From positions 312,001 through 376,000 of the forward strand of contig CAJNDS010001990.1 in NCBI GenBank assembly GCA_905221605.1: 64,000 nt of DNA, given 5' to 3'. This stretch comes from Symbiodinium natans (taxonomy: Eukaryota > Sar > Dinophyceae > Suessiales > Symbiodiniaceae). Each line of letters begins with the position of its first letter. The first letter of the stretch is position 1. The notes beneath the pieces are model-generated. The model saw nothing but the letters and a program-made list of their open reading frames with translations. It was not told the origin of the DNA and ran no database searches. Below are positions 46,007 to 57,056 of this stretch, in pieces. The translations under genes were made by a program, and so were the position numbers.

Positions 46007-49000
46007 GTGGACCTGGACCGGCTCGCTGGCGCACCGCGCCAGTGCCTGAGCAGTCTTTGCAAGAATGCCCTAGGCATGTAGTTAGGGTATAGGGTTTAGG
46101 GTTTAGGGTTTGGGGTTTAGGGTTTAGGGTTTAGGGGTTAGAGTTTAGGGGTTAGGGGTTTAGGGTTTAGGGTTTAGGGTTTAGGGCATGTGGGTGCTCT
46201 TGTGGTTTTCGGGTTAAGTTCCCCCTTATACTAACATAACAGTCCTTCATAGGGATTGGAGTAGGGGTACTTTAGACCCAGAGTAGGCCCTTGTCCCTCA
46301 AACCCTTACAGAGCATAGGGTTTAGGGTTGAGGGCTCAGGGTTCAGGGTCTAGGGTTTCAGGTTTAAGGTTTAGGGTTTAGGGTTTTGAAACCATTGTCC
46401 TACCAGAGTTTTGGCAGCCGCGGGTTCTAGGGTCCCAGATGTAGCCGCAATGTTATTCCCAAAAGCCCTGAGCGCTCCAAAACCCTGAAACCTTTCTTTC
46501 CCCAAGCCCCCAGAACCAAAACCCCACCAGAACCCTGCACCACTATCACCCTCAACCTCTCCCCAAAAACCGATTGTATCCAGTCTGGGCCTGAACCCTA
46601 AACCCTACACCCTAGACCGTAGACCCTAAACACTAACCCTTAAACCTTAAAACCCATCCCGGCCATCCCTCCACGCTTAAACCTTGGTAGCCCTGTAGTA
46701 CCCTTTACCCTTCTTTTTTTGGTTCTGGGATTCCTCATCACGTAACCCAGGGTTTAGGCTTTCGGGTTTAGGGTTTCACCCAAAAAGGGTGCCCTTGTGA
46801 TGATCTGGTTGCTGCGCTACCAAGAAACCCTAAAGCCACCAAACCACAGGTCTCGACACACTGTGCCGCTGCATAGCTGCCACCTTCCACCTCGGGGCAC
46901 CGGGATTGCCGGATCCCTGGGCTATCCGAGTGCTCGTGAGGTTTCGGGTTCCCTAAACCCTAAACCCTGAACCCTGAACCCTAAACCCTCAACCCTCAAC
47001 CCTGAACCCTAAACCCTAAACCCTACATTTCGACAGGGGCTCCAGGTCATTTTTGTAAGTTACGTCTTCGGGGTTCAGCTTTGACTGCAGCAAGCAAGAA
47101 ACGCAATTGACAAGAGGCCGAAGTAAGTTCCCAGGCACGGCGGCACGATAGCCGACGTTGCTGGCGAGTAGCTTCGACACGGAGTCTTTAGGGTTTAGGG
47201 TTTAGAGTTTAGGGTTCAGGGCTTAGGGTTTGCATCCTGGCTCCCCCTAGAACTGGATATCTCCACATGCCCTCCAGTGAAGATGCAGCACATGCCAACT
47301 TTGCATGGTCACATGAGCTCGAATCCATGTCGTTGGCTGTGTTGGAATCTAGCAAACGCCTCCTCGGTCCTCCCAACATGTAGGTAAGGAGACAGTGGAG
47401 AATGCACGGGAACAGGCAGTCAATGCTCCGTGAACAAATACGACGGCCTCAGAGTCCGGCAATTTGGAGGATTCCATGGATTTTTCAGACCCTCATACCC
47501 TAAACCCTAAACCCTAAACCCTAACCCTAAGAAGTTAGATGTTGGAGGTTTACATAGTGCATTTTAGGGCCGAAGTAGGGTGTGTGGTCGGCAATCTACT
47601 CAAGAACTATGGAACTACAGTGCAGCTTTGTGCTGCACGCACTGGGTCACATGATACATGACGAACCCCGTATATTCTACATGAGGATATAGTTGTATAG
47701 TTACAAACATTTGTTAAAGGTATGCGCGCATGTACGCATATGTAGTGTATAGGCACAAGTAAAAGTCTAAACCTGTCAGCCCTACCCTCTCCCCCGCCTT
47801 ACCTTACCTTCAACCCTAAACTCTAAACGCTAGAGTCCTAAACCCCGGAACCCCAAAACCCTAAACTGCAAAACCCTAAAACCGACCAAAACCCCAAAAC
47901 CATGAAGCCCTGAACCCTTCCCCCCTCCCCCCCCCCCCCCCCCCCCCCCCCCCCAAACACCCAGGCCCCGTCCCGATTCCTCTTTCGTCGCCGCCTTGGC
48001 CAAGCCGTCCTGGACGTGCGGAACCCCAGGCATGGGTGTTAGGGATTTGTCGGGGTTTTAGGGTGATAAAGCAAGGGTTTAGGGTTTAGGGTTTAGGGTT
48101 TAGGGTTTTAGGGTTTTAGGGTTTTAGGGTTTTAGGGTTTTAGGGTTTTAGGGTGTTAGAGCAAGCAATAGAGACCTCGCATCCAATACCTACCCCCTCC
48201 CCCCCCCCTACGCTTCAATACCATGTCTCAACCCGCCTAATCAATCAGCCTTTCAAACCCGCAATGCACAAAGCGCCTCCCAAAAAATATATTGATCCAC
48301 AACACAGAATACCCCTTTAATTCAATGACCGAAGCTGTTTTTTATTTATCATTTATTTCAGTTTTATAATGTTTCATCAACATTTATTAAGAATTGATTG
48401 ATGTTAAACAACATAGAGACCGTCAGTTTAGCTCTGCTTTGAGTTTTGAAAAAAAACCCGCGATTTAGTTATACAAGAAGGAACGAGAGAGCAGGAAAAA
48501 TGCTTTTACGCGTAAAAAAAGCAGATGCTACAATGAATTCCGGTTTAGGCTTTAGGGTTAGGGAAGCCTGAATCCGACAGAAACCCTAAAACCCTAAGCC
48601 CTTGAAAGGCCAGACCTTCACATGATAATTTCTCTGACATGCTTTACACATGCAAGCAAGTTAGACACGCAAATGGCCTTGTTCACATACATATCATAGA
48701 ACCCGAAACCCGAAACCCAAAACCCTAAACCCTAAACCCCAAAAACTAAACCCCGAACCGCGGAATCCAGGAGCCGCCTGGGTTTCGGGCTCCTGGACAG
48801 TTTGGACGGACGCCCGCCAGCAGGCGTCGAGTACTGTAGGGGCCTGAACTGAAGAAAAAGTTTAGGGTTTAGGGTTTAGGGTTTGGGGTTTAGGATTCAG
48901 GGTTTAGGGTTTCGGGTTTGGGGTTTGGGGTTTAGAGCTTGGGGTTTGGGGTTTGGGGTTTGGGGTTGGGGGAGGGGGGGGGGGGGTATTCTAGTATAGA

Positions 49001-50017
49001 ATAGAAAGGGTGCCGATAAGGGAATAATATTAGTAATTATTCCGGCCCTTGTTTTAGGTTATCCGGAAGAGGAGGCAGTGCATACCTACACAGAGACTTG
49101 GTAGCCAGTGGTACCCTTTACCTTTTTTTGGATCTGTGTTCCCTTAGAAAGTAACCAACCCAAAGCAGGGTTATAATATGGTCACCGGCATCGAGTAGGC
49201 AGTGTAGGCTTTGGGATGTAGAGTTTAGGGTTTTGGGGGTGTATATAGGGTGCAGGGTTTGGGGTTTACAGGGCTTTGCAGAGTTTTTAGGATGTTTATC
49301 GGCTTCTGTAGGGCTTTCTCGGGTTTGTAGAAAGCTTTGCAAAAGGGTTTCTAGTGCTTCCCCCAGACCCTAAACCCAAGATTCTCGTGCGCAGCCCCCA
49401 AGAAACCGACATGTCTGGCAGAGACCGAACGTGCTCCCGAGCTGCCCCAGGGTTCAGGGTTGAAAGGCTCCGGATGGGGGATTTATAGGGTTTAGGGTTT
49501 CAGGGTTTCAGGGTTACCCCCTGTGATGTCCTTCCCTCCCCTGTCTGTGTTCCCTTCCTTAGCCCCAGTCTGGAAAGGTCCCGAAATTCTTGGAGGATCT
49601 GGTGTTTGGAGTTTAGGGCTTATAAGTTTAGGATGTAGAGTTTGGGAGGTTTGCAGGGTTCGGGGTTAAGAACTTAGGGGTGATACAGAGTTTCAGAAGG
49701 GGTTCAGGCAACGAGTTGTTGGCGAAACTTCTCCGTGGTCTGTGATGATGCGGAGTTCGGTGAGGACACTTCGGTTGCTTCTCGCATATAGGGGTTTCTT
49801 AACACAGGGGTACCCGTTATATTAATATTACAACCCTTTAAAGGAGCAAAAGAAGGTACCCCCCCCTATTTTCGGAAAACCCCCCCAATTTGCTGGGTGG
49901 CGGAGCATGGCCCCGTGACCCGCCCTCGCACCGTGTTCTGTGTGGCAGGCGCCCGCCCAGTTGGGGTCGTGGAGGTTTCCTTCTCAGCCCCAGCCACGAA
50001 ACACACGGCCCAGCTTG
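46007..50017 (+). CDS. Unidentified micro-exon gene Y, five phase-matched exons
   Basis: Exons 46007-46073, 46850-46935, 47965-48029, 48771-48823 and 49949-50017 join in phase without a stop. Short landmarks: VDLDRLAGAPRQCLSS, LDTLCRCIAATFHLG, DPWAIRVL, FLFRRRLGQAVLDVRNP, LGFGLLDSLDG, VGVVEVSFSAPATKH. The intron between 48823 and 49949 has the direct repeat GCAGGCG at both ends and holds an AOX exon fragment. The intron between 46073 and 46850 contains an introner interrupted by telomeric repeats. I do not recognise the family. Phase agreement over four junctions argues for one real protein; start and end are unknown. The last exon ends inside the heptamer (CTTG|GTTTAGGG). Confidence 0.5.
46683..46824 (+). 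mobile_element. Introner family A interrupted by telomeric DNA
   Basis: Ends CTTGGTAGCC / GCGCTACCAAG. Near the middle a 28-bp or so TTTAGGG-type run is inserted between two copies of ACCCA where other family members read CCAACCCAAA. It lies inside the intron of gene Y that ends at 46849. Confidence 0.85.
47020..47480. other. Unique DNA within a gene Y intron
   Basis: About 460 bp with little telomeric sequence; contains GAGCTCGAATCCATG, loosely like GCTTGAATCCATG at 42388. No frame or structure supported. Confidence 0.35.
49056..49097 (+). pseudogene. Duplicated AOX exon fragment with attached introner
   Basis: Forty-two bases nearly identical to the AOX exon segment at 41300-41341 (frame [10 protein letters not shown]), followed at once by a copy of the same introner family that follows it in AOX. 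To the left it starts at TTTTAG, after the end of a different element (...AATTATTCCGGCCC). The rest of AOX is absent nearby. This is a dispersed exon-plus-intron fragment lying in an intron of gene Y. The introner here is closer to the family consensus (CTTGGTAGCC) than the AOX copy, so it may derive from an older or paralogous AOX locus. Confidence 0.85.
49097..49195 (+). mobile_element. Introner family A copy after AOX exon fragment
   Basis: Starts CTTGGTAGCCAGTGGTACCC next to the duplicated AOX exon; the body (GTAACCAACCCAAAG) matches the family; the right end is decayed (GGTCACCGGCATCGAG). Confidence 0.8.
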
Positions 50018-50106
50018 GTTTAGGGTTTAGGGTTTAGGGTTTAGGGTTTAGGGTTTAGGGTTTAGGGTTTAGGGTTTAGGGTTTAGGGTTTAGGGTTTAG
50101 GGTTTA
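50018..50106. repeat. TTTAGGG array starting at the gene Y donor
   Basis: About 12 perfect heptamers immediately after exon 49949-50017; the first repeat is the donor. Confidence 0.96.
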
Positions 50107-50819
50107 TGGGGCGTTGGGTTCCGACTTCGCCCAGCTTGCGCGCACAGGTTCGCGCATGTTGAAACCAGCTTAGTCGCACCGTGCAAAGGGACATGGAGCT
50201 TGGAGCCCTCATGTCACTAAGGCATCTACGGGCCCTCATGATGAACTAAGGCATGTACCTACAGGCATTTGGGGGCTATCTGAGCTGATCCTGGGGGCTC
50301 ATCCTATATACTCATACAGGCAGCCCTGGAACCGGTTGCCCCTCAACTTCTAGGCTTCGCACCTCGCAAGCCTTTAAACGATCCCAAACCCTAAAACCGA
50401 AACCCTAAACCCTACAACCTAAACCCCAAACCGCAGAGCCGTTACAATCCCTTCAGGCTCCCTTGCAGCCCTAAACCCCCACACCCGGAACCTGGAGACC
50501 CGAAATCGTCCCTCAAACCCCAAAAGCCCGCAGAAAACCCTGACACCCCTAAACTTAACCCTAAACCCTAAACCCCAATTCCCACTCTCAAAAACCCCAG
50601 ACCCTAAACCCTAGAAGCCCTAGCCCCAAAACCCTAAACCCTGGAAGCCCTAAACCCTAAACCCCTAACTCCTAAATCCTAAACCCTAACTCCTACACCC
50701 TAAACCCTAGCCCTAAACCCTAAACCCTAAACCCCAGAACCCCGAAAAAGCCTGTAGCCCAGGTCTCAGGGCGGCACCTCCGCGCCGCAGGGCCATCCGA
50801 GCTCCACGGCATGCAGAGA

Positions 50820-50942
50820 GGGGCTTAGGGTTTAGGGTTAGGGTTTAGGGTTTAGGGTTTAGGGTTTAGGGTTTAGGGTTTAGGGTTTAGGGTTTTAGGG
50901 TTTTAGGGTTTAGGGTTTAGGGTTTAGGGTTTAGGGTTTACG
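50820..50942. repeat. TTTAGGG array
   Basis: About 16 units including two 8-base units (TTTTAGGG), to the right of a coding-like island at 50763-50818. Confidence 0.95.
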
Positions 50943-51053
50943 CTTTGATGAAAGATTTGGGATTCAAGGTTCAGGGTTCAGAACTTGGGGCTGTGGACTT
51001 TTTAGGGTTTAGGGTTTAGGGTTTAGGGTTTAGAAAGCTCCTGACTTGTTCAG

Positions 51054-53223
51054 GACAGTGCACTGAGGAAGGCAGCTAGAGGCGCTGCTGGGGCTACACT
51101 CCGCAATCTTTCAGAGTGCTAGGGTTTAGGGTTTAGGGTTTAGGGTTTAGGGTCTAGGGTCTAGGGTCTAGGGTCTAGGGTCTAGGGTCTAGGGTCTAGG
51201 GTTTAGGGTTTAGGGTTTAGGGTTGGGGTGGGGGCGGGGGGGGGCGGGTTTCCAGTGGGGGGGGGGGGGGGGGGGGGCTTACAGTGCTTTCACAACACAC
51301 TGCCTTCTAAGCTACCCGAGAATTTTAGGAATTTTTAAAATGATTTCAGAACCGGAACGAACAGCAACATAAGGATTTCGGCTCGGGTCTCCTTTAACAT
51401 TGAGTTTTACGAGCTGTGAAAGGTCCAGGGGCTTAGGGTTATAAACTTCAGGTACATATAAGGCACCCAATTCCCTAATTCCTTATTAAGGACTAGTAAC
51501 CTTAAACCCTAAACCCTAAACCCGCAACCCTCAACCCCTAAAACTGGAAAGCCCTAAGCTTAGAACTCCGGCAGCATGTCTGCCACGAGGCGGGACCTAG
51601 CGACCTCGCTCAAAAGCCTCCTGGAAGGCAGATGCTCTTGTGCCGTTGGGTTACCATAGTGGGTTTAGGGTTTAGGGTTTAGGGTTTAGGGTTTGCGTTA
51701 ACGGCCTTGGGGGTTTCGGCCTCAGTCCTGGGTTATGGAGGGGGTTTAGGGCTTAGGGCTTAGGGGACACTGCAATGTGGGTTTTGTGTCACACAGCTTC
51801 AAGTGCTGGGCATCAATCCGTGGCATGCCCAATTCCCTGCTCCAGAGGGCCACGCCAGCACCAAGAGCACGCAGATACGGCTCTGACGACTCCGATGTGT
51901 TCTGCCTCATCAAGGAGTATGTGGCCGACAGCGAGCTGAGCCAAGATCCTCTCCTGTGTTACCCCGGGGCGAAGAAAAACGATGCCCTGGAAGCCTTGAA
52001 GAAGATAGCCTTAAGTCAAGGGACCAAGACTTTGCCCCTAAGGTTGTACCCCTAAAGTTTTCCCTTAATACACTCCGAATGTGGCCCTTCTGTTCCCTAA
52101 ACCCTAAACCCTAAACCCTAAACCCTAAACCCTAAACCCTAAACCCTAAACCCTAAACCCTAAACCCTAAACCCTAAACCCTAAACCCTAAACCCACCCT
52201 AAACCCTAAACCCTAAACCCTAAACCCTACCTCGGAGGGTCTTCAAAAGGGGCCCCCAAACCCCCAGGGTACCACCTCAGAGGTCCAAGGTAGAGTCCCG
52301 TGAGTAAACGAGTATCCGGCGGTCGACTGTAGCATTCCCTAAACCCTAAACCCTAAACCCCAAACCCTAAACCCCAAACTCTAAGACTCTAAGCCCTAAA
52401 CCCTAAACCCTAAACCCTAAACCCTAAATTAGGGTTTAACGTTGGGGGCCTTGGGTTGAGGCCTTCTCACCCCCGAGCTCCTACATCCCTTCAGCACCCC
52501 AAGCCATGAAGGCCTAGATCTCTGAATCCTTAAATCCCCGAAAGCAGGAAGGTTTAGGGTTTAGGGTTTAGGGTTTAGGGTTTAGGGGTTTAGGGTTCAG
52601 GGTTTAGGGTTTGGGGTTTAGGCAGCCCTTCAAGCCCCTTCACAACCCTTAAAACACCTTTAACCACCCTTAAAACCCTTAGACCCCTCACCCTCAAATG
52701 TTTGAGAGGCCTACGCACCTAAAAAACCCTTGAAAGCCCTTCGAAGCCCTTGAGGCGAAGCTGAGCCAGGGTGGACCTGTTGGGAGGAGGCAGCAGAAGA
52801 AGTCAGGGGTTTAGGGTTTATAATATTAGGGTTCAGGGTTTAGAAGGTTTAGGGCTTAGTTTTGTTTAGGATTTAGAGGGTCCAAGTTGATGTACCCCTG
52901 CCTCTCAATCCCTTTCAAGTCGAGAAAGTCTTACAACAGGGGCTTCACAGAGTGGTTCATGTAGTCATGTAGTCCCCAAGGAACCCAAGGAAATTGTTTG
53001 GCAATTCAGGGGCGCGGGGGATCCTATGATTGGGGGGTTTGCGGGTGGTGGGTTTCTAGTCTTTCCCGGTCCAGACAGGAGGTGGGAAACGACATGCGCG
53101 AACATAGGATCGAACTGCAGGGGCCACGCAGATCCCATGGATGAGAGGGATGCAGAGATGCAACAAGCAGAGGTGGACGTGACATCAGCAAATACAACGG
53201 ATGCGGAAACTGGTGCAACATGA
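51054..53223 (+). CDS. Further exons, probably of gene Y (3' part)
   Basis: Exons 51054-51115 (LRKAARGAAGATLRNLS) and 51575-51627 (ATRRDLATSLKSLLE) join in phase. A longer island, about 51800-52025, is open for over 70 codons (contains YGSDDSDVFCLIKEYVADSE and KKNDALEALKKIAL). A last island, 53121-53223, reads DPMDERDAEMQQAEVDV and ends in TGA after a CTGCAG acceptor. An island at 50763-50818 is open in more than one frame. LRNLS-type motifs hint at an Armadillo-like helical repeat, but that is weak. No domain assigned. Phase could not be matched between 51627 and the long island. Confidence 0.42.
51121..51223. repeat. TTTAGGG array with a homogenised TCTAGGG block
   Basis: Units 51153-51200 are all TCTAGGG (seven in a row) between normal heptamers, pointing to local expansion of one mutant unit. 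Follows exon 51054-51115. Confidence 0.95.
52095..52232. repeat. CCCTAAA array
   Basis: About 19 units with one broken unit (CCCACCCTAAA) near 52193. Confidence 0.96.
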
Positions 53224-55178
53224 AGACTCCTAGACCCCCCAAGCCAGACTCGAGCAGGAATCCCCGCAAGGCAACAACCAGCGAGTAGCTGACTGGAATG
53301 ACTTTGACGAATTTTAGGTAGCGGCAGTACAAAAAAAGCGGCAGCGGCACTTGTAATGGGAAATGAAGAGGAATCCGAATCATAGTCCGAAACTGAGAGT
53401 CACGTGGCAATGTTTTCTTCATGGCAGTACAGCTTGCAAATCGAAGTGGTCAGGGGACTTGTAGTCCACTCAGCGCGCGACTAGCAACCATGGGGACCAT
53501 GTTTTTCATCACTAAATTATTCTGGGGCAAAATCTTGTTCATTGCTGGATGCGTAGTTCTCTTTGTTGGGGTCCCTTTTTCGGTCACCAAAATAGCACGG
53601 CACCCTTGCAAAAAGGGCCCTAAAAGGGACCCTAATTTGGAGAACTACCCTAAACCCTAAACCCGAAACCCGAAACCCGAAACCCTGTATGTTGGGGCAA
53701 AATCATGTTTCCCCATGCTCAGTAGCTTGGTGGCCAGGAGTCCATGCGATCGCACGAGGCCCAGGGGGTTGGCAACGAGTTCAGGCTTTGGGGTTTGGGG
53801 TTCAGGGTTTAGGATTTAGGGTTTAGGGCTTTAGGGCTTTAGGGTTTAGGGCTTGAGGGTTTAGGGCTTTAGGTTCCCAAACAACAGAACCCGATGACTG
53901 TCTTTTGGCGAATGTAAGGCTGCTTGTATGCAACCAACAAGCCCTTAAGTAAGTCGGACGCTGTGGGGTGAACTGGTAGAAGGGTGCAGCCACTAAGGCT
54001 TAGGGCTTAGGGTTTAGGAAGGGGGATGGTCGTTGCAATCAGGTCAGAGCGGCTGGAGACCGGGCCCTGAACGAAGTGCTGACTGATACTTTCGGGGGGG
54101 GGCTTGTGTAGGGGCGTTTCGGTTTGGGGTATTGAGGCCTAGCTCTAAGCCTTAAGCCCTGTAAGCCGTAAGCCCCAAAACCTTCTAAACCCTAAACCCT
54201 AAGGCTAAATTTTAAACCCTAAATTTTAAACCCTAAACCCTAAACCCTAAACCCAAGTTCCGGGTGCTTGGTGCCCTGTGGGTTCTCGGATTAAGCAGGT
54301 CTAAGGGTAGTTACTATTCCCTGAAAATGGGGCCCTTAGAAGGGAACCCCTTAAAAACCCTCGCAAAAGCCCTCTAAACCCAAGGGCCCATACTTCAGAA
54401 CACATTGAAGAAAATAAGGGACCAGATGAAGGGCCCATGCAACTACCCTTAGATCAGAGGGCCCTCTAGGTTTTGGGGTTTTGAGGTGATCCCCTAAATC
54501 CGGGGGGGCTGATTAAGTCCTGATCTGCCCATGGAAATTTAGTTTTGCTAGAATTCCTCCATCCCGGAATCTACAGCCTAAACCCTCTTTCTAAACCCTA
54601 AACCCTAAACCCTAAACCCTAAACCCTAAACCCTAAACCCTAAACCCTAAACCCTAAACCCTAAACCCTTGAGTGTAGCTGCCAGGCTTCTCCACGGCGT
54701 GCTCAAGGCCGTCTCGCGTTTGGGGCATTTTTTAGGGTGCCTTTAAGGCTGTGTCAGGTTTCCAAAGTTTTGTTTTGGGTTTTCTTACGGGTTTTAAAAG
54801 GGATGTGTTTTAGGTTTTTTGTGAGGGTGTTTAAGATTTTTTTCTTTTAAGGCTTCTTAGGGGGCAGGGTTCTTTAGGGTTCAGGGTTTAGGACCTTAGG
54901 ATTTTTAGGGGTCCAGGGGGTGGGTTTTTCTCCCACGGGTCAGAATTTCGTGAGCTGGCCACACGTTCTTCGACTTAAGGGTTTCTTTTCCGGGGAGTTG
55001 TCAAGGATGAAGGCTTCAAGAAGCCTAGCCGTGCAGTAGGTTGGTATAGGGTGTACGGGGATTCTAGGGCTTATAGTGCACCATATGATCCTAAGCCCGA
55101 ATGTACGACAGCGCCCACATGCAGCCATGTTGACTCTTTCTCCACCAAACTGCGCTCGGTCTTCTGGGTTTGGCCAGG
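53224..55178. other. Spacer before the ankyrin gene
   Basis: Telomeric variants (53780-53870), a CCCTAAA array (54590-54668) and unique DNA. A short island near 54680-54725 (AARLLHGVLKAVSRL) has an array on its left but no clear donor. No gene supported. Confidence 0.4.
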
Positions 55179-57056
55179 ATGCTACATGTCCGCATGCTTT
55201 CCGGAAACGAGGTGGCGAGCATTCCGCTCTGGGAAGAGGTGAGCTGCGTTTTGGAAGTGAAGCGGCGATTGCATGAACTGCACGGCTTGCCCCCCCGCTT
55301 CAGGCAGAGGCTCCTTTAGGGATTCTTGGGAAGAGTTTCTAATTCTTGGGCACAGGAATTCCTAAGAAACAGCTAGCAAAATACTGTTTGCTAGGGTTCC
55401 CCAAGTTCAGCAGAGGCTTATCCTTGAGGGTGCCCGGCTGGAGGATGCTCACAAGCTCGACTCCCCCATGGACTTGGACCTCGTTCCTTTGTGGTGCTTT
55501 ACTGTAACTGTAGCCTTTTTGGTTTTTTTTGGGGTTCCTTCATATGGCAGCTAAAACCTCAATGTATAGCTACCCTTCTGAGTGCAGCCAAGGTTCTTCA
55601 AGACTTCTGCAGCGCGACCAAGGCGCAAGCGGACGAGCTCATAGCGGCCGCCGGGGACGGCTCGGTGGAGAAGGTGGGGGGGGAAGAGGGGGGGGGGGAT
55701 GTAGGAATCATTTCTAATGGTATTCCCTTATGGCCCCTTTGTGAGTATATTATCATACCGCCCCCCCCCCCCCCCCCCCCCCAAAACCCTATTCTAGGTA
55801 TTAAGGCTCCTACATGAGTCATCAGAAGCCAGGTGGAGTCCATGCTGCAGCTGCCCCTGGACCCAAACCTGGCCGAAGCAACAGGTGAAACCCCGCTCCT
55901 CAGGGCATCGCACCGTGGCCGCGTGGAGGTCGCGCGTCTGCTTCTCGAGGCCGGCGCCAGCAAGGACTGGGCCAACAACCATGGGAACACAGCCCTGATG
56001 ATCGCAGCTCGCCGTGGCCATGTCGAAGTTGTGCGTTTGCTGGTGGACGCTGGCGCCGGCAAGGACTTGGCTTCCAAGCCGTACGGCCTTACAGCCCTGA
56101 TGATCGCAGTTCATCAGGGTCACATTGAAGTGATACGCTTGCTGGTGGATGCTGGTGCCGACAAGGACGCGGCCGGCAACCGCGGGGACACGGCCCTGAT
56201 AATCGGAGCTCGCCGTGGCCATGTCGAAGTTGTGCGCTTGCTGGTGGAGGCCGGTGCCGACAAGGACTCTGCCGATGAAGATGGCTGCACGGCCCTGATC
56301 GCAGCCGCTGTCAATGGCCAGGTTGACGTCATGTGTGTACTGGTGGAGGCCGGTGGCGACAAGGACTTCGCCACCGAGCCCCATGGCCACACGCCCCTGA
56401 TGATCGCAGCTCGCGAGGGTCACCGTGAGCTGACGCGATTGCTGGTGGATGCTGGCGCCGACAAGGACGTGGCCGGCCAGCACGGGGAAACAGCCCTGAT
56501 AATCGCAGCTCTCCGTGGCCATGTCAAAGTTGTGCGTTTGCTGGTGGACGCCGGTGCCGACATGGACTTGACAACCAAGCCGCATTGCCTCACGGCCTTG
56601 ATGATCGCAGTTCGTGAGGGTCGCTATGAAGTGGCGCGTTTGCTGGTGGATGCTGGCGCCGACAAGGACGTGGCCGGCAACCATGGGGACACGGCCCTGA
56701 TGATAGCAGCCCGACGTGGCCATGTCAAGGTCGTTCGTTTGCTGGTGGAGGCCGGTGCCGCGAAAGACATGACCAACCATGCTGGCAAAACAGCTCTCAT
56801 GATCGCAGCCTTCCATGGCCACATCGAAATGGTGCGTTCGCTGATGGAGGCTGGCGCGGACAAAGACAAGGTCGACAGCGCCGGCTCCACGGCCCTCATC
56901 TTGGCAGAGCAGTGTGGCCATGTTGAAGTCGCACGTTTGCTAGGCCCGGTCGACACTGCAGCTGAGATTGACTGTCAGAAGGCTATTGACATGGAGTCAC
57001 TTGGAAAAAGCGTTTCGCTGAGAGGATCACCCCCGAAGTCGCAGGGCCTGCAATGA
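55179..57056 (+). CDS. Ubiquitin-like plus ankyrin-repeat protein
   Basis: Exons 55179-55309, 55416-55490, 55613-55673 and 55833-57056 give about 496 aa. The N-terminal 75 or so residues resemble a ubiquitin-like fold (MLSGNEVASIP, LEVKRRLHELHGLPPRFRQR, then LEDAHKLDSPMDLDLV), as is common at the start of dinoflagellate ankyrin proteins. A linker (ADELIAAAGDGSVEKV) leads into 11 ankyrin repeats of 33-34 residues (TALMIAARRGHVEVVRLLV type) that mediate protein binding. Repeats 2, 5 and 7 carry an extra residue near a K/E-P-[YH] loop; repeats are very alike, suggesting recent internal duplication. The last 30 residues are unstructured. The ATG at 55179 is chosen because it opens the ubiquitin-like domain. 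Intron 1 has the direct repeat CAGAGGCT at both ends; intron 3 holds long G and C runs. No telomeric arrays lie in the coding body. Confidence 0.92.

Noticed and set aside
55794-56921. 375-aa minus-strand ORF
   Set aside because: Antisense shadow of the ankyrin repeats; its periodicity equals the ankyrin period and the plus frame carries the family motifs.
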